A DNA stretch of 64,000 nucleotides from Limnohabitans lacus (GCF_030053395.1 NZ_JASGBH010000003.1:124001-188000), one strand, 5' to 3'; positions 17,409 to 29,891 are shown, numbered from the stretch's first letter. Notes: generated from the sequence alone by a model not told the origin. Made by a program: numbers and translations.

Positions 17409-18146
17409 ATGAGTCAAAAAGTAGCTTACGTCACAGGTGGCATGGGCGGCATCGGAACCGCCATCTGCCAACGCCTTCACAAAGAGGGTTTCAAAGTCAT
17501 CGCCGGTTGCGGCCCAACCCGTGACTTCAACAAATGGCTCGACGAGCAAAAAGTGCTGGGCTACACCTTCTACGCGTCCGTGGGCAACGTAGGCGATTGG
17601 GATTCCACCGTCGAAGCTTTCAGCAAAGCCAAGGCCGAACACGGCCCGATCGATGTGTTGGTGAACAACGCTGGCATCACCAAGGACCGCATGTTCTTGA
17701 AGATGAGCCGCGAAGACTGGGACGCGGTGATGAACACCAACCTGGACTCCATGTTCAATGTGACCAAACAAGTCGTGCCCGACATGGTCGAACGTGGCTG
17801 GGGCCGCATCATCAACATCTCGTCGGTCAACGGTGAAAAAGGCCAAGCCGGTCAAACCAACTACTCGGCCGCCAAAGCCGGTATGCACGGTTTTTCGATG
17901 GCCTTGGCGCAAGAAATGGCCACCAAAGGCGTGACCGTGAACACCGTCTCGCCTGGCTACATCGGCACCGACATGGTCAACGCCATCCGTCCTGACGTGC
18001 TGGAAAAAATCGTGGCTACCGTGCCCGTCAAGCGTTTGGGCAAGCCCAGCGAGATCGCTTCCATCATCGCCTGGCTGGCCAGCGAAGAGGGCGGTTACGC
18101 CACCGGCGCTGACTTCTCGGTCAACGGTGGTTTGCACATGGGCTAA
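17409..18146 (+). CDS. phaB: acetoacetyl-CoA reductase
   Basis: 245 residues, SDR fold. The NADPH motif is TGGMGGIGTAIC (about 8-19), NNAG lies at about 87-90, and the catalytic Ser-Tyr-Lys set is in NISSVNGEKGQAGQTNYSAAKAG (Tyr about 153, Lys about 157). It reduces acetoacetyl-CoA to (R)-3-hydroxybutyryl-CoA, the PhaC substrate. A 119-bp spacer separates it from phaA, with AGGAG just before the ATG. A terminator follows. Confidence 0.94.
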   Translation: MSQKVAYVTGGMGGIGTAICQRLHKEGFKVIAGCGPTRDFNKWLDEQKVLGYTFYASVGNVGDWDSTVEAFSKAKAEHGPIDVLVNNAGITKDRMFLKMSREDWDAVMNTNLDSMFNVTKQVVPDMVERGWGRIINISSVNGEKGQAGQTNYSAAKAGMHGFSMALAQEMATKGVTVNTVSPGYIGTDMVNAIRPDVLEKIVATVPVKRLGKPSEIASIIAWLASEEGGYATGADFSVNGGLHMG

Positions 18147-18169
18147 TTCCACTCGGATGTCCTGACTCC

Positions 18170-18192
18170 AACCCCGCTTCGGCGGGGTTTGT
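18170..18192 (+). terminator. rho-independent terminator of phaCAB
   Basis: AACCCCGC and GCGGGGTT arms flank a TTCG loop-like turn (18170-18189), followed by a short T-rich stretch; the stem is strong although the T run is short. Confidence 0.7.
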
Positions 18193-18201
18193 CTTTGGGG
18201 C

Positions 18202-18229
18202 TTGGGACAGTGTCAGTGACTGGGATAAT
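18202..18229 (+). promoter_or_regulatory. promoter of dusA, placing transcription start at the ATG
   Basis: TTGGGA at 18202-18207 and GATAAT at 18224-18229 are separated by 16 bp. The expected start site is near 18236, and the dusA ATG is at 18237, so the message would be leaderless or nearly so. No Shine-Dalgarno sequence precedes the ATG, which agrees. Confidence 0.5.
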
Positions 18230-18236
18230 CTCACCC

Positions 18237-19253
18237 ATGTCTGAAGTTTCTCCGCCGCAACCCCGGTTCAATCCTTGGCGCCTGTCCGTGGCCCCGATGA
18301 TGGATTGGACCGATCGCCATTGCCGTTTTTTCCACCGCCTGCTGACGCGGCACACTTTGCTGTACACCGAGATGGTGACCACGGGCGCTTTGCGTCACGG
18401 CAGTGTGCAACGGCATTTGCGCTTCAACGCCGAAGAGCACCCTGTGGCCCTGCAACTGGGCGGCAGCGATGCGGCCGATCTGGCCTATGCGGCCAAGCTG
18501 GGCCAAGAATGGGGCTATGACGAGATCAACCTCAACTGCGGTTGCCCTTCAGACCGCGTGCAGCGCGGGGCTTTTGGCGCTTGCCTGATGAACGAGCCGC
18601 GCACCGTGGCCGATGGTGTCAAGGCCATGCTCGATGTGGTGGATGTGCCTGTCACCGTTAAACACCGCATCGGCATCGACAAGATCGAGAGTTACGACTT
18701 TGTGCGTGACTTTGTGGGCACCGTGAGTGAGGCAGGCTGCAAGGTGTTCATCGTCCATGCTCGCAATGCCTGGCTCGATGGTTTGAGCCCGAAAGAAAAC
18801 CGCGAAATCCCGCCGCTGCGTTACGAGCTGGCTTATCAGCTCAAAAAAGACTTTCCGGGGTTGTTGATCGCCGTGAACGGCGGCATCAAAACCAACACCG
18901 AAATCGCGGCGCATTTGCAGCACGCCGATGGGGTGATGATCGGGCGTGAAGCCTATTACAACCCTTGGTTGCTGAGCACCTGGGATGCCGAGTTTTATGG
19001 CGACACGCATGAGGTCCCCAGCCGCGAAGCGGTGGAGGAGACCATGGTGGCCTACATGGAGCGCGCCTTTGCCGAAGACGGTTGTCCTTGGTACGCCATC
19101 GCCCGCCACATGCTGGGCCTTTACCACGGCCAGCGGGGTGGTCGCTACTGGCGTCAGGTCTGGAGCAACCACAAGCTCAAGCCCTTGCCACCGCGAGAGG
19201 TTTGGCAGCAAGCGCGTGAGGCCTTGGCCCGAGGCGCGGCGGTGAGCGACTGA
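18237..19253 (+). CDS. dusA: tRNA-dihydrouridine(20/20a) synthase
   Basis: 338 residues from the ATG at 18237. The Dus signatures are present: SVAPMMDWTDRHCRFF near the N-terminus (FMN site), ALQLGG, INLNCGCPSDRVQRGAFGACLM with the catalytic Cys (about 98-119), and VKHRIGID. The long C-terminal helical domain is that of the DusA subclass. It reduces uridine 20/20a in the tRNA D-loop with FMN and NADPH. It stands alone between the PHB operon terminator and a repeat-rich gap. Confidence 0.93.
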   Translation: MSEVSPPQPRFNPWRLSVAPMMDWTDRHCRFFHRLLTRHTLLYTEMVTTGALRHGSVQRHLRFNAEEHPVALQLGGSDAADLAYAAKLGQEWGYDEINLNCGCPSDRVQRGAFGACLMNEPRTVADGVKAMLDVVDVPVTVKHRIGIDKIESYDFVRDFVGTVSEAGCKVFIVHARNAWLDGLSPKENREIPPLRYELAYQLKKDFPGLLIAVNGGIKTNTEIAAHLQHADGVMIGREAYYNPWLLSTWDAEFYGDTHEVPSREAVEETMVAYMERAFAEDGCPWYAIARHMLGLYHGQRGGRYWRQVWSNHKLKPLPPREVWQQAREALARGAAVSD

Positions 19254-19264
19254 AATAGGACGCC

Positions 19265-19440
19265 GTGTACGGTCGGCACTTCAGCGCCGACGATACCGGC
19301 TTTGGAGCAGGCTTCTAGTCGGGGCTGCAGCCACCGAGCTGCGGACTGATGTTGGGTCTGTAGCAGCCGACCTGCGCACACGCTGTGAAGTAGGAGCCAG
19401 CCCGGCTGGCGATGAGCCCTTGCGCGGGCTCAGGTTCGGG
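19265..19440. repeat. REP-like extragenic palindrome cluster
   Basis: The dusA-GntR gap holds GTCGGCACTTCAGCGCCGAC (19272-19291), a 6-bp-arm palindrome, then CTGCAGCCACCGAGCTGC (19325-19342) and a GCCAGCCCGGCTGGC palindrome (19396-19410), followed by GAGCCC and GGGCTC arms (19413-19431). The first two units recur in near copy at 27578-27595 and 27622-27641. Such composition is typical of repetitive extragenic palindromes, but no full-length family is defined here. Confidence 0.5.
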
Positions 19441-19445
19441 AAGCT

Positions 19446-20081
19446 TTATTGCGCCGCTTGCAATCCGCTCATGAAGTGGTCCGACATGCGCTCGGCGGCC
19501 ACTTCGGGCTGGTGGTCGGCCAGAGCCTGAACGATCGCGCGGTGTTCGGCCAAAGACTGCTCGATGCGGCCCTCTTTGAACAGCGAGCTGTGGCGGTTGA
19601 GCTTCATCACCTTGCGCAGATCGGCCACCATCTGGTCGCGCCAGCGGTTGTCGGCGATCTCCAGCAGCAGCATGTGGAAGGCTTCGTTGATCTCAAAAAA
19701 GCGATCGCGGTCGCCTGTGGCGTTTTCCAAGTCTTTTTGCAGCTTTTGGATCTGGTCCATTTGGGCGTCGCTGGCGCGGGTGGCCACCACACGGGCAGCG
19801 TCTGACTCCAGCAGCGCCAGCAGGTGGTACACGTCGCGCAGGTCTTTTTCGCTGACTTCGGTCACATAAGCGCCGCGCCGCACCTTCATGGTGACCAAGC
19901 CTTCGGCTGCCAGCACCTTCAGGGCCTCGCGCAAAGGCGTGCGGCTGATGCCCAAAGCCTCGGCAATGCGCAGCTCGTCTATCCAGCTGCCCGGCTCCAG
20001 CTCGCGGGCAAAGATGCGCTGCCTCAGCAGTTCGGCAACTTCTTCATACAGGGCGCGAGGGGCGAGGGACAAGGCGGACAT
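19446..20081 (-). CDS. GntR family regulator, FCD (FadR-like) subfamily
   Basis: 211 residues from the ATG at 20081 (a TTG two codons upstream is in frame). The winged helix-turn-helix is at about 10-75, with DELRIAEALGISRTPLREALKVL as the recognition unit; the all-helical FCD ligand domain follows (about 85-205) with the metal-binding Asp and His residues in the expected helices (RFFEINEAFHMLLL). It is divergently oriented to methylmalonyl-CoA mutase across a 151-bp gap, which makes the propionyl-CoA module its likely target; the effector may be an organic acid of that route. Confidence 0.87.
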   Translation of the reverse strand: MSALSLAPRALYEEVAELLRQRIFARELEPGSWIDELRIAEALGISRTPLREALKVLAAEGLVTMKVRRGAYVTEVSEKDLRDVYHLLALLESDAARVVATRASDAQMDQIQKLQKDLENATGDRDRFFEINEAFHMLLLEIADNRWRDQMVADLRKVMKLNRHSSLFKEGRIEQSLAEHRAIVQALADHQPEVAAERMSDHFMSGLQAAQ

Positions 20082-20232
20082 GGACAAATGGAGGTCAGAT
20101 TCTGGCTTTGGATTGTAAGCCGGTTAAAATATTCTGCATCAATAATTATGAATCACGAAGCTTGTAAGGGCTTTTGCAGCATCAGGCTGCCAAAATCAGT
20201 GCAAGTTATTTTTGTCTCGAAAGTGGTGAGCC

Positions 20233-22389
<2,157 letters not shown>

Positions 22390-22411
22390 GCGGTCGCAGC
22401 GGAACGCCAGC

Positions 22412-23425
22412 GTGACGCCTGATCAGTTGTTGCAAGGTTTGCTGCATGGCACTGCGCCGGTGCAGCGCCGAGCCATGGCCAAATCGATCACGTTGCTCGA
22501 GTCCACCCGCGCTGACCACCGCGCCTTGGCCGACGAGCTGCTCACGGCCATGCTGCCGCACACGGGCCAGTCGTTTCGCTTAGGCATCAGCGGTGTGCCC
22601 GGTGTGGGCAAGTCCACTTTCATCGAGGCCTTGGGCCTGTATTTGATTGGCCAAGGCCACCGCGTGGCGGTGCTCGCGGTCGATCCGTCCAGCACCGTGT
22701 CGGGCGGCTCCATCTTGGGCGACAAGACCCGCATGGAGCATTTGAGTGTGCATCCGCAGGCCTACATCCGCCCTAGCCCCAGCAGCGGAACACTGGGCGG
22801 CGTGGCCGAGAAAACCCGCGAGTCCATGCTGGTGTGCGAGGCCGCTGGTTACGACGTGGTGATCGTTGAGACCGTGGGCGTGGGCCAGAGCGAAACCGCC
22901 GTGGCCAATATGAGCGACATGTTTGTGCTCTTGCAACTGCCCAATGCAGGCGACGATTTGCAGGCCATCAAAAAAGGCGTGATGGAAATCGCCGATCTGG
23001 TGGTCATCAACAAGGCCGACATCGATGCCATCGCCGCCACCCGTGCGCAGCTGCAAATCACCAGCGCCCTGCAATTGTTGGGCATGCACGCGTCTTCTGG
23101 CCACATGCACGGCGACGACAGCGTCTGGCACCCCAAGGTCGTTCAAATCAGTGCCTTGCTGAACCAAGGCGTGGACACCTTCTGGGCCGCGGTGAGCGAA
23201 TTCAAAGCGATACAAAACAAGAACGGCCGCTTTGGCATCCGTCGCCAACAGCAAGCCTTGTCGTGGATGTGGGAGCGCATCGACGCCGGCCTGAAACAAA
23301 ACTTCCGAGCGCAGCTGCGTGTGCAAAGCCTGCTGCCCCAACTGAGTCAACAAGTCGGAGCGGGCCAGCTGGCCGCATCGACTGCTGCCCGTCAACTGCT
23401 CAGCGCTTACCAAGCGCAGAGTTAA
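22412..23425 (+). CDS. meaB: methylmalonyl-CoA mutase-associated GTPase MeaB
   Basis: 337 residues. The G3E-type P-loop GVPGVGKSTF lies at about 59-68, the switch region contains VDPSSTVSGGSILGDKTRM, and the nucleotide specificity motif is INKAD (about 194-198). The C-terminal dimerisation arm is present. MeaB loads and protects the B12 cofactor of the mutase and ejects damaged cofactor. The gene follows mcm by 22 bp, matching the common pairing. It was once annotated as an arginine/lysine transport kinase (argK). Confidence 0.93.
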   Translation: MTPDQLLQGLLHGTAPVQRRAMAKSITLLESTRADHRALADELLTAMLPHTGQSFRLGISGVPGVGKSTFIEALGLYLIGQGHRVAVLAVDPSSTVSGGSILGDKTRMEHLSVHPQAYIRPSPSSGTLGGVAEKTRESMLVCEAAGYDVVIVETVGVGQSETAVANMSDMFVLLQLPNAGDDLQAIKKGVMEIADLVVINKADIDAIAATRAQLQITSALQLLGMHASSGHMHGDDSVWHPKVVQISALLNQGVDTFWAAVSEFKAIQNKNGRFGIRRQQQALSWMWERIDAGLKQNFRAQLRVQSLLPQLSQQVGAGQLAASTAARQLLSAYQAQS

Positions 23426-23458
23426 CCTGAATCTTCCTGGAGAAAAGAGAGAGCAACC

Positions 23459-24991
<1,533 letters not shown>

Positions 24992-25011
24992 TTGCCAAGG
25001 AGAAGAACAAG

Positions 25012-27060
25012 ATGTTTACCAAAATCCTGATTGCCAACCGCGGCGAAATCGCCTGCCGTGTCATCGCCACCGCCCACAAAATGGGCATCCAAACCGTGGC
25101 TGTTTACTCCGAAGCCGACAAAGAAGCACGCCACGTGCAGCTGGCCGACGAAGCTGTGTTGCTCGGCCCCGCGCCTTCGCGTGAGTCTTATCTGGTGGCT
25201 GACAAGATCATCGCGGCCGCCAAGGCCACCGGTGCGCAAGCCATTCACCCTGGCTACGGTTTCTTGAGCGAGAACACCGAGTTCGCCAAGCGCTGCGAAG
25301 ACGAAGGCATCGCCTTCATCGGTCCACGCCACTTCTCCATCGCGGCGATGGGCGACAAGATCGCATCGAAGAAATTGGCCAACGAAGCCAAGGTCAACAC
25401 CATCCCTGGTTACAACGACGCCATCGACACCGCTGAGCAAGCGGTCGAGATCGCCAAGGGCATTGGCTACCCCGTCATGATCAAGGCTTCGGCCGGTGGC
25501 GGTGGCAAAGGCCTGCGCGTGGCCTTCAACGACAAGGAAGCTTTCGAAGGCTTCACCTCTTGCCGCAACGAAGCGCGCAACAGCTTTGGCGACGACCGCG
25601 TCTTCATCGAAAAATACGTGCTCGAGCCCCGCCACATCGAGATCCAGATCTTGGGCGACAGCCACGGCAACGTGGTGTACCTGAACGAGCGCGAGTGCTC
25701 GATCCAGCGCCGTCACCAAAAAGTGATCGAAGAAGCGCCATCGCCTTTCATCTCTGAGGCCACCCGCAAAGCCATGGGCGAGCAAGCCGTGGCCTTGGCC
25801 AAAGCGGTGCAATACCAATCGGCCGGCACGGTCGAGTTCGTGGTCGGCAAAGACCAGGACTTCTACTTCCTCGAGATGAACACCCGCTTGCAGGTGGAAC
25901 ACCCTGTGACCGAAGCCATCACCGGCTTGGACTTGGTGGAGCAGATGATCCGCGTGGCTGCAGGCGAGAAGCTCTCGTTCACACAAGCCGACGTCAAGCG
26001 CGACGGCTGGGCCATCGAGTGCCGCATCAACGCCGAAGACCCCTTCCGCAATTTCCTGCCCTCCACCGGTCGTTTGGTGCGTTTTCAGACGCCCAAGCAA
26101 ACCATGTTCCAAGGCAACACCGCCGACCTGCAAGGCGTGCGTGTGGACACTGGCGTGCAAGACGGCGGCGAGATCCCGATGTTCTACGACTCGATGATCG
26201 CCAAGCTCATCGTGCACGGCAAAGACCGCAACGAAGCGATCGCCAAAATGCGTGAAGCCTTGAACGGCTTTGTCATCCGTGGCATCAGCTCCAATATCCC
26301 ATTCCAAGCCGCTTTGCTGGCCCACCCCAAGTTTGTGTCTGGCCAGTTCAACACCGGCTTCATCGCTGAGCACTACGCCCACGGTTTCCGTGCCGAAGAC
26401 GTGCCCCACGACGACCACGACTTTTTGGCCGCATTGGCCGCCTTCGTGCGCCGCAAGTCGCGTGAACGTGCGGCCGGCCTGAGCGGTCAGCTGCCAGGCT
26501 ATGACGTCAAGGTCGGCCAGGATTACGCCGTGGTCGAGTTGGGCCAAGGCGGCAACAACCGCTATGTGCCAGTGCATGTGGCCGAGTTGGCCGGCAAGCA
26601 TGGCGAAGCCCAGATCACCGTCGCAGGCAAAACCTACGCGATCCAAAGCAACTCCCGCTTGAACGACATCCGCATCGAAGGCACCTGCAATGGTCAGCCT
26701 TTCACGGCCCAGGTCGAGCGCGGCACTTTGAAGAACCCCTTGGCTTTGCAAGTGCAGCACAACGGCACCCGCATCGAAGCGCTGGTCATGTCGCCCCGCA
26801 TGGCCGAGCTGCACAAGCTCATGCCTTTCAAGGCACCTCCAGACCTGAGCCGCTTTGTGCTCTCGCCCATGCCTGGCCTGTTGGTCGAGGTGTCGGTGCA
26901 ACCAGGCCAGAAGGTTCAAGCCGGTGAGCGCGTGGCCGTGATCGAAGCCATGAAGATGGAAAACGTGCTGTTCGCTGCTGCAGACGGCGTGGTCAAGAAA
27001 GTGGTCGCTGCCAAAGGTGAATCGCTCACGGTGGACCAGATGATCGTGGAGTTCGAATAA
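25012..27060 (+). CDS. pccA: propionyl-CoA carboxylase, alpha subunit (biotin carboxylase and carrier)
   Basis: 682 residues from the ATG at 25012 (AAGGAGAA at 24998-25005 upstream; an in-frame ATG at 24961 lies inside pccB and is rejected). Biotin carboxylase domain: FTKILIANRGEIACRV at the start, ATP-grasp GGGGKGLRVA (about 162-171), and FLEMNTRLQVEHPVTE (about 286-301). A BT linker domain precedes the C-terminal biotinyl domain, in which EAMKMEN carries the biotinylated Lys648. It supplies carboxybiotin to PccB. The downstream VOC gene begins at the base after the stop. Confidence 0.95.
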   Translation: MFTKILIANRGEIACRVIATAHKMGIQTVAVYSEADKEARHVQLADEAVLLGPAPSRESYLVADKIIAAAKATGAQAIHPGYGFLSENTEFAKRCEDEGIAFIGPRHFSIAAMGDKIASKKLANEAKVNTIPGYNDAIDTAEQAVEIAKGIGYPVMIKASAGGGGKGLRVAFNDKEAFEGFTSCRNEARNSFGDDRVFIEKYVLEPRHIEIQILGDSHGNVVYLNERECSIQRRHQKVIEEAPSPFISEATRKAMGEQAVALAKAVQYQSAGTVEFVVGKDQDFYFLEMNTRLQVEHPVTEAITGLDLVEQMIRVAAGEKLSFTQADVKRDGWAIECRINAEDPFRNFLPSTGRLVRFQTPKQTMFQGNTADLQGVRVDTGVQDGGEIPMFYDSMIAKLIVHGKDRNEAIAKMREALNGFVIRGISSNIPFQAALLAHPKFVSGQFNTGFIAEHYAHGFRAEDVPHDDHDFLAALAAFVRRKSRERAAGLSGQLPGYDVKVGQDYAVVELGQGGNNRYVPVHVAELAGKHGEAQITVAGKTYAIQSNSRLNDIRIEGTCNGQPFTAQVERGTLKNPLALQVQHNGTRIEALVMSPRMAELHKLMPFKAPPDLSRFVLSPMPGLLVEVSVQPGQKVQAGERVAVIEAMKMENVLFAAADGVVKKVVAAKGESLTVDQMIVEFE

Positions 27061-27543
27061 ATGACTCGTCCCTTCAAGGTCTTGGGCGTTCAGCAAATCG
27101 CCATTGGCGGACCTGACAAGGCCCGCCTGCAAAAACTCTGGGTCGACATGTTTGGCCTGGAAGTGACCGGCACCTTCAAAAGCGAACGCGAGAACGTGGA
27201 CGAAGACATCTGCGCCATCGGCACTGGCCCCTTCAAGGTCGAGGTCGATTTGATGCAGCCGCTGGACCCCGAGAAAAAGCCTGCCGTGCACACCACGCCG
27301 CTGAACCACATCGGCTTGTGGATCGATGATCTGCCGGTTGCCGTCGACTGGCTCACAGCGCAAGGCGTGCGCTTTGCGCCAGGCGGCATCCGCAAGGGTG
27401 CGGCCGGTTTTGACATCACGTTTTTGCACCCCAAGGCGAACGAAGAGTTCCCCATCGGTGGCGAAGGCGTGTTGATCGAGTTGGTGCAGGCGCCTGCTGA
27501 AGTGGTCAAGGCCTTTGCGGCTTTGGCGGCCAACGCGCATTGA
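27061..27543 (+). CDS. VOC-superfamily protein, candidate methylmalonyl-CoA epimerase
   Basis: 160 residues with ATG immediately after the pccA TAA, so it is certainly in the propionyl-CoA operon. Two beta-alpha-beta-beta-beta modules are seen: [11 protein letters not shown] (the usual first metal ligand His is replaced by Gln or Ile in this register) and [12 protein letters not shown] with a His, ending in [10 protein letters not shown] with Glu. The operon carries no other epimerase gene, and one is needed to convert (S)- to (R)-methylmalonyl-CoA. The divergence of the first metal site leaves a lactoylglutathione-lyase-like role open. Confidence 0.72.
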   Translation: MTRPFKVLGVQQIAIGGPDKARLQKLWVDMFGLEVTGTFKSERENVDEDICAIGTGPFKVEVDLMQPLDPEKKPAVHTTPLNHIGLWIDDLPVAVDWLTAQGVRFAPGGIRKGAAGFDITFLHPKANEEFPIGGEGVLIELVQAPAEVVKAFAALAANAH

Positions 27544-27548
27544 TCTTT

Positions 27549-27641
27549 GTCGGACCTGAAGGTCCGACCTGCAGGGTCTGAAGCCACCGACCTGCCCATG
27601 CCCATGACTGGGTCCTCGTAGGTCGGCGCTTGAGCTCCGAT
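27549..27641. repeat. REP-like extragenic palindrome cluster
   Basis: GTCGGACCTGAAGGTCCGAC (27549-27568) has perfect 8-bp arms with a TGAA loop. CTGAAGCCACCGACCTGC (27578-27595) matches 19325-19342 at 16 of 18 bases, and GTCGGCGCTTGAGCTCCGAT (27622-27641) matches 19272-19291 at 16 of 20. The same units thus recur 8 kb apart in two intergenic gaps, arguing for an extragenic repeat family rather than chance hairpins. Confidence 0.55.
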
Positions 27642-27650
27642 ATTTCTGTC

Positions 27651-27685
27651 AAAAAGCCCGTCAGGCTCCTGCTTGGCGGGCTTTT
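27651..27685 (-). terminator. terminator at the end of rsxB
   Basis: AAAAGCCCG (27652-27660) pairs with CGGGCTTTT (27677-27685); read on the minus strand the stem is formed partly by the last codons of rsxB and is followed by a T run. It can also act on the plus strand. Confidence 0.65.
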
Positions 27686-28350
27686 GCTTTGGCCAATGCC
27701 GCTTCGATGATGGCGCGTTTGCGGTCCACCTCGGGGGCGTATGCTGTGCCGTGGGTGTGCGCTGCCAAATCGGCCAGTTTGTGCTCGGCTTTGGCTTGCA
27801 GCTGCTGTTGATGCGCCTGCTCTTCGCGCACCAGGCGTTTTTGGCGCGATTCATACCGCTGGCGTGCGGTGCCCGCTTGTTCGGCTGACCAAGCTGCCCA
27901 GCCGGTTTGCTGGCCCGTCACGTTGTCGAGTTGGATGCAATCGACAGGGCACACCGGGATGCACAACTCGCAGCCGGTGCACCAGGGCTCGATCACGGTG
28001 TGCATGAGTTTGTTGGCCCCCAAAATGGCGTCGGTGGGGCAGGCCTTGATGCACAAGGTGCAGCCGATGCACCAGGCCTCGTCGATGATGGCAATTTGGC
28101 GTGGACCTTCAACCCCGTGCTCTGGGTTCAGGGGCAGGGCGGCTTGGCCGGTCAGCGCCGCCAAACGTTCGATGCCAGCTTGGCCGCCTGGCGGGCATTG
28201 GTTGATGGCCGCTTCTCCACGGGCCATGGCCATTGCGTAGCTGGCGCAGTCGGGGTAGCCACAGCGCGTGCACTGCGTTTGCGGCAGTGCATCGTTCAGG
28301 CATTGAAAAAGCGCCTGGGTCTCAGGCGCTGTTTCTGGCAAAGCGGGCAT
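27661..28350 (-). CDS. rsxB: orphan RsxB/RnfB-like iron-sulfur protein
   Basis: 229 residues. A Fe-S domain with CTRCGYPDC (about 21-29) and a later CPPGG matches the RnfB 4Fe-4S motif; two ferredoxin clusters follow: CIGCTLCIKACP and CTGCELCIPVCP (about 93-104 and 123-134). The C-terminal 80 residues are a charged helical tail. The N-terminal membrane anchor of true RnfB is missing, and none of the rnf/rsx ACDGE partners are nearby. Betaproteobacteria often keep such a stand-alone gene; its electron partner is unknown. It lies 5 bp after phaZ on the same strand. Confidence 0.85.
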   Translation of the reverse strand: MPALPETAPETQALFQCLNDALPQTQCTRCGYPDCASYAMAMARGEAAINQCPPGGQAGIERLAALTGQAALPLNPEHGVEGPRQIAIIDEAWCIGCTLCIKACPTDAILGANKLMHTVIEPWCTGCELCIPVCPVDCIQLDNVTGQQTGWAAWSAEQAGTARQRYESRQKRLVREEQAHQQQLQAKAEHKLADLAAHTHGTAYAPEVDRKRAIIEAALAKAKARQAGA

Positions 28351-28355
28351 GGGCC

Positions 28356-29891
28356 TCAGGCTTTTTTCTGGGCTTGAACCCAGGTGGTTTTGACGGGCGC
28401 ACTGGCCTTGGCTGCAGGCTTTGCCTGTGCCTTGGCTTGCGCAGGCGCTGCTTTTTTCGCTACGGGCTTGACCGCCGCTTTGGCTGTGGACTGCGTAACC
28501 ACTTTGGCGGGCGCCTTCACGGGCTTGGCAACGGCCTTGGCTTTGACGGGCGCTGTCTTGGCCGTTGCGGCTTTAACCGATGCAGCCTTGGCAGGCGCGG
28601 CAGCGGACAAGGACGCTTTGGCCCCGGGGGCTGCATGGCTTTGGATGAACTGCACCACTTGCGGGTACACAATCTTGCGCCAGCGGCTGCCGCTGAAAAT
28701 GCCGTAGTGGCCTGCGCCGGGCACTTCCAGGTGCAGGCGGTCTTTGTCCGACACGCCGGTGCACATGTCTTGTGCCGCGCGGGTTTGACCCGAACCAGAG
28801 ATGTCGTCCAACTCGCCTTCCACGGTCATCAAGGCGGTGCCTTTGATGTCTTGTGGGCGCACACGTTCGACTTTGCCGTCCACACCCTTGACGTCCCAGG
28901 TGCCGTTGACCAGCTTGAAGTCCTGGAACACGGTCTGAATGGTCTCCAGGTAGTAATCGGCATCCATGTCGAGCACCGCGTTGTACTCGTCGTAAAACTT
29001 GCGGTGGGCTTCGGCGCTGGCGTCGTCACCCTTGATCAGGTCTTTGAAGTAATCGTAGTGGCTGTTGGCATGGCGGTCGGGGTTCATCGCCACAAAGCCG
29101 GTGTATTGCAAGAAGCCGGGGTACACGCGGCGACCGGCGCCAGGGAAGTTCGCTGGCACGCGGTAGATCACGTTGTTCTCGAACCACTCAAAGCTCTTGT
29201 TGGTGGCCAAGTTGTTCACCGAGGTGGGCGACTTGCGTGCATCGATCGGGCCGCCCATCATGGTCATGGTCAGCGGGGTCTTTTCGCCACGGCTGGCCAT
29301 CAGCGACACAGCGGCCATCACCGGCACGGTGGGCTGGCAAACGCTCACGATGTGGCAGTTGCCATAGATGGACTGCAGGTGGCGGATGAATTCCTGCACG
29401 TAGTTGATGTAGTCGTCCAGGTGGAATTCACCTTCGGACATGGGCACCAAGCGGGCATTCTTCCAGTCGGTGATGTAGACCTTGTGGTCCTGCAACATGG
29501 TCTTGACGGTGTCGCGCAGCAAGGTGGCGTAGTGGCCCGACAGCGGCGCCACGATCAGCACAGCAGGCTGAGCCTTGAGCTGGGTCAGGGTGGCCGGGTC
29601 GTCCGAGAAACGCTTGAAGCGGCGCAGCTCGCAAAAGGGCTTGTCGATCTCGATGCGCTCGTGGATGGCCACGTCGGTGTTGTTGACCTTGACGGTTTGG
29701 ATGCCGAATTCGGGTTTCTCGTAGTCTTTGCCCAGGCGGTGCATCAGGGCATACGCGGCAGAGACGCGTTGCGCCAATGGGGTCTGCGAAATGGGGCTCA
29801 GCGGGTTGCTGTAGAGCTTGGCTGCGGCCTGCGCGAGATCGGAAAAAGGTTCCATGATCGAGCGCTGTGTTTCGAAGATCTGGTAAAGCAT
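28356..29891 (-). CDS. phaZ: intracellular PHB depolymerase with histone-H1-like C-terminal tail
   Basis: 511 residues. The start MLYQIFETQR and SNPLSP region match intracellular PhaZ of Cupriavidus type; the nucleophile Cys region is in IVSVCQPTVPVMAAVSLMAS (about 180-199), and PGAGHYGIFSGSRWR (about 392-406) holds the catalytic His. Catalytic homologues end near residue 420. Here about 91 further residues (421-511) are almost only Ala, Lys, Pro and Val in AKPVKAPAK-like repeats, as in histone-H1-like and PhaF/PhaM granule-DNA linkers. It mobilises stored PHB to 3-hydroxybutyrate. The tail is the unusual part. Confidence 0.9.
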   Translation of the reverse strand: MLYQIFETQRSIMEPFSDLAQAAAKLYSNPLSPISQTPLAQRVSAAYALMHRLGKDYEKPEFGIQTVKVNNTDVAIHERIEIDKPFCELRRFKRFSDDPATLTQLKAQPAVLIVAPLSGHYATLLRDTVKTMLQDHKVYITDWKNARLVPMSEGEFHLDDYINYVQEFIRHLQSIYGNCHIVSVCQPTVPVMAAVSLMASRGEKTPLTMTMMGGPIDARKSPTSVNNLATNKSFEWFENNVIYRVPANFPGAGRRVYPGFLQYTGFVAMNPDRHANSHYDYFKDLIKGDDASAEAHRKFYDEYNAVLDMDADYYLETIQTVFQDFKLVNGTWDVKGVDGKVERVRPQDIKGTALMTVEGELDDISGSGQTRAAQDMCTGVSDKDRLHLEVPGAGHYGIFSGSRWRKIVYPQVVQFIQSHAAPGAKASLSAAAPAKAASVKAATAKTAPVKAKAVAKPVKAPAKVVTQSTAKAAVKPVAKKAAPAQAKAQAKPAAKASAPVKTTWVQAQKKA

